A stretch of DNA of 64,000 nt from positions 9,425 to 73,424 of the forward strand of contig CAYHPW010000008.1 of NCBI GenBank assembly GCA_964358645.1, given 5' to 3'. Both the position numbers and the translations under genes were made by a program. Shown here piece after piece: positions 62,535 to 64,000 of this stretch; the first letter of the stretch is position 1, and every line of letters starts with the position of its first letter. The DNA comes from JBBTDV01 sp038042605 (GTDB lineage: Bacteria > Bdellovibrionota > UBA1018). Below the pieces are notes generated by a model that was not told the origin of the DNA, ran no database searches, and was given only the letters and a program-made list of their open reading frames with translations.

Positions 62535-63845
62535 TTACGTGCCCATCCCTGCACGGATCACTTTCAAACACCGATTCGCCACTTTGCGGAAGGACGCAGA
62601 AATCATTTTCGTTTCTGAAACCAGATGCCAAAACTCCAGTGCGATCACACACGCCTGATCCCAAACCTCCAGAACTGCTGCGCTCGGAGCGGGCATCGTG
62701 AACTCCCGATCCGGAATCTGTCCCGCTACGGGCGCAAATAACATCGGTAACTTATCGAAGGCTGGAGCTAAGCGATAATCTGTTTTCCATTGGTTTTTCG
62801 TGTCCCGCGGAAAAAGAACAATATTGTGAAAATGCCGGTCCGTATCCCCAATGAGTCGTGAAAAGGCATCTAAGAACTTTAATTTTCTTGCCTCCATCGG
62901 TGACATCAGATGGGCATTTTCCAGACGCTCGGCTGTCATGGCCCAATTGTCATGATAGCCAAAATGATATAAATCAACTGCCGCCAAACTCAAGACAGAG
63001 CGCCTCCCCCTTTCTCCAATGCGATCAAAGCGGGGAATCTCCAGAAAAAAGGCCCCGCCGCGCGAATGAAGTTTCGCCTCCATCGTGTCTATTTCGGCCT
63101 TGCGCAATATAGTGAGCGCTGTTTGTTCACATACCAATAGATCTCTCCAGCGTTCGTCAAGAAGTGAATCCGAAGCGCCGGAAAATTTTACCAAATAATG
63201 ACAGCCCTCCACAAAAGCGCCAAACTTGGGTTGTTCCCCACCGGCAGAAGACCCAACCGGCTGGCCGCGCAAGGCACTTACAGCAAGGGCGGGATAAGCT
63301 TTGCGGCTTATCTGCTCCACTTTCCATTTCTGCCACCGCTCAGCGCTTTCTTGTCCAACGATCAGATTGCCTGAAAAATCCTCGCCACGTCTGGCTATCG
63401 CGCGAAGCAGATGTTCATCAGACCAATCTCTCAAATCCGGCGGCAACCCAAGTTCGTAGGCATAGCTGTGCACAAAAGCGCGCCCCATAAACCCCTGCGG
63501 AGCCTGGTCCGAAACCTCCGGGGGCAGCCCCGTAAACACACGATCTTCCGGTTGAAGCAAATAACAGGACTTGTGAAATACGAGCAGCCGGCCGTGCGCC
63601 TGCAGTCGGCCTGATTTATCCACCCGAAAAACAGGTAGTTCACCTCCAATATCTCGCAATTCGCGAATCAATCCATATTGAATAGCTCGCGTCTTTCCAA
63701 ATCGGGTGATTTTTTGGGATGTGCCCCTCATTAACCGCGAAAGAGTTGCGCGACTGATTCCTAACTCGTGTGTTAATTCACCCGATGAAATCACTCCTCG
63801 GTTTTGAAGGATGGCGAGCAATTTTGTTTCTAGAAATGGGTGCAT
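62535..63845 (-). CDS. HipA-like Ser/Thr kinase with N-terminal HTH (YjjJ type)
   Basis: 436 aa. N-terminal helix-turn-helix (about 5-60: SGELTHELGISRATLSRLMRG), then a HipA-N-like part and a kinase domain with a Gly-rich loop SSAGGEQPKFGAF (198-211), HYLVKFSG, catalytic D336 and N341 in GDTDRHFHN, and the metal Asp in LAPAFDKLPM. Matches the plan of E. coli YjjJ. HipA kinases phosphorylate glutamyl-tRNA synthetase or related targets and stop growth. No HipB-like antitoxin gene is next to it; the fused HTH may serve that role. No clear Shine-Dalgarno sequence before ATG 63845. Confidence 0.88.
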   Translation of the reverse strand: MHPFLETKLLAILQNRGVISSGELTHELGISRATLSRLMRGTSQKITRFGKTRAIQYGLIRELRDIGGELPVFRVDKSGRLQAHGRLLVFHKSCYLLQPEDRVFTGLPPEVSDQAPQGFMGRAFVHSYAYELGLPPDLRDWSDEHLLRAIARRGEDFSGNLIVGQESAERWQKWKVEQISRKAYPALAVSALRGQPVGSSAGGEQPKFGAFVEGCHYLVKFSGASDSLLDERWRDLLVCEQTALTILRKAEIDTMEAKLHSRGGAFFLEIPRFDRIGERGRRSVLSLAAVDLYHFGYHDNWAMTAERLENAHLMSPMEARKLKFLDAFSRLIGDTDRHFHNIVLFPRDTKNQWKTDYRLAPAFDKLPMLFAPVAGQIPDREFTMPAPSAAVLEVWDQACVIALEFWHLVSETKMISASFRKVANRCLKVIRAGMGT

Positions 63846-63856
63846 TTATGAATCAT

Positions 63857-63880
63857 TATGAAACAAAATATGAAACAAAA
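63857..63880. repeat. Two tandem 12-bp direct repeats upstream of the HipA-like gene
   Basis: TATGAAACAAAA occurs twice back to back (63857-63868 and 63869-63880), starting 12 nt upstream of the HipA-like ATG. The spacing of about one helical turn would put two protein subunits on the same DNA face. Likely an operator for the HTH domain of the downstream kinase or for another regulator; also close to the promoter of the plus-strand gene at 63925. Confidence 0.6.
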
Positions 63881-63924
63881 CAGTAAATAAATAACTCTTT
63901 AAATACAAAGGTTTAGTTTTAATA

Positions 63925-64000
63925 ATGGGCGTTGTTGCGCAATTGGGCCTGACGAAACGTGGGTTTGAGCACCGAGAACTAATTGAGCGGATGGGACTGA
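63925..64000 (+). CDS. Start of an unidentified gene, cut by the window edge
   Basis: ATG at 63925 opens a frame that stays open for 25 codons to the end (MGVVAQLGLTKRGFEHRELI...). Too short to assign. It diverges from the HipA-like gene by 79 nt and shares the tandem-repeat region. AAAGG lies about 15 nt upstream, which is far for a ribosome binding site, so this is tentative. Confidence 0.35.
   Translation, partial: MGVVAQLGLTKRGFEHRELIERMGL

Noticed and set aside
62396..62701. Plus-strand open frames between the LigB-type gene and the HipA-like gene
   Set aside because: They overlap the HipA-like coding region in antisense and have basic, low-complexity products without motifs.
1..64000. 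CRISPR arrays, tRNA or rRNA genes, insertion sequences
   Set aside because: No regularly spaced repeats, no tRNA-like GGTTCGA-containing arms in any gap and no transposase or terminal inverted repeats were seen; small RNA genes could still be missed by eye.

Overview
The window reads as a dense, ordinary-sized bacterial chromosome segment with mid-range base composition. It comes from a Gram-negative organism: it carries the rod-shape pair PBP2/RodA, a heptose kinase next to a family-9 heptosyltransferase, lipoprotein-like and Sec-type signal peptides, and a MepA-type murein endopeptidase. Two acyl-CoA dehydrogenases, a flavin-dependent glycerol-3-phosphate dehydrogenase and an iron-type superoxide dismutase suggest respiratory metabolism with oxygen exposure. 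The mixture (class III adenylate cyclase, FHA-GGDEF, many orphan secreted proteins) would fit a delta-proteobacterial or Bdellovibrionota-like lineage, but this is a guess. No rRNA, tRNA, IS element or CRISPR array was seen.

Layout. 1-4.3 kb: mrdA (5' truncated), rodA, a small coiled-coil protein and rlmN. 4.3-7 kb: two genes of unknown role on the minus strand, one with a degenerate glycoside-hydrolase look. 7-16.5 kb: a long plus-strand run of acyl-CoA dehydrogenases, pgi, an FHA-diguanylate cyclase, mutL, miaA, a PSRP-type kinase/phosphorylase, ilvE and a DUF503 gene. 16.5-21.6 kb: a minus-strand run read as rimI, queD, queC, DUF366, cmk, GT9, hldA. 21.6-31.6 kb: a secreted protein, thrS, an HD phosphohydrolase, comM, a membrane J-protein, comEC (DNA uptake) and an SDR. 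31.7-34 kb: a regulated-looking pair of exported proteins, one a zinc metalloprotease. 34-39.4 kb: a 1011-residue adenylate cyclase and three RNA-modification genes.

39.5-44.6 kb looks accessory: small exported proteins, a 490-bp gene-free stretch, a Fic protein, a hydrolase with a cysteine in its nucleophile elbow, and another small exported protein. 44.7-50.3 kb returns to housekeeping (glpD, aspS, a lone receiver domain, an aspartase/fumarase). 50.3-54.7 kb holds MepA, an HNH nuclease, a nucleotidyltransferase, a KGG-repeat protein and an unusual pair: a K+ channel with an RCK domain and a free cyclic-nucleotide-binding protein overlapping its 3' end. 54.7-64 kb has a PAS histidine kinase, a VIT1-like transporter, a large exported orphan, sodB, a complete AmmeMemoRadiSam trio and a YjjJ-like HipA kinase.

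Themes that connect the genes: second messengers (a predicted cAMP producer, a predicted cAMP-binding protein tied to a K+ channel, and a c-di-GMP synthase), translation and RNA modification (rlmN, miaA, queC/queD, RluA x2, RlmI-like, thrS, aspS, rimI), and DNA uptake and repair (comEC, comM, mutL). The most unusual items are the split channel/CNBD pair, the duplicated sensor of the cyclase, and a perfect 32-bp palindrome lying over the promoter of the metalloprotease gene.
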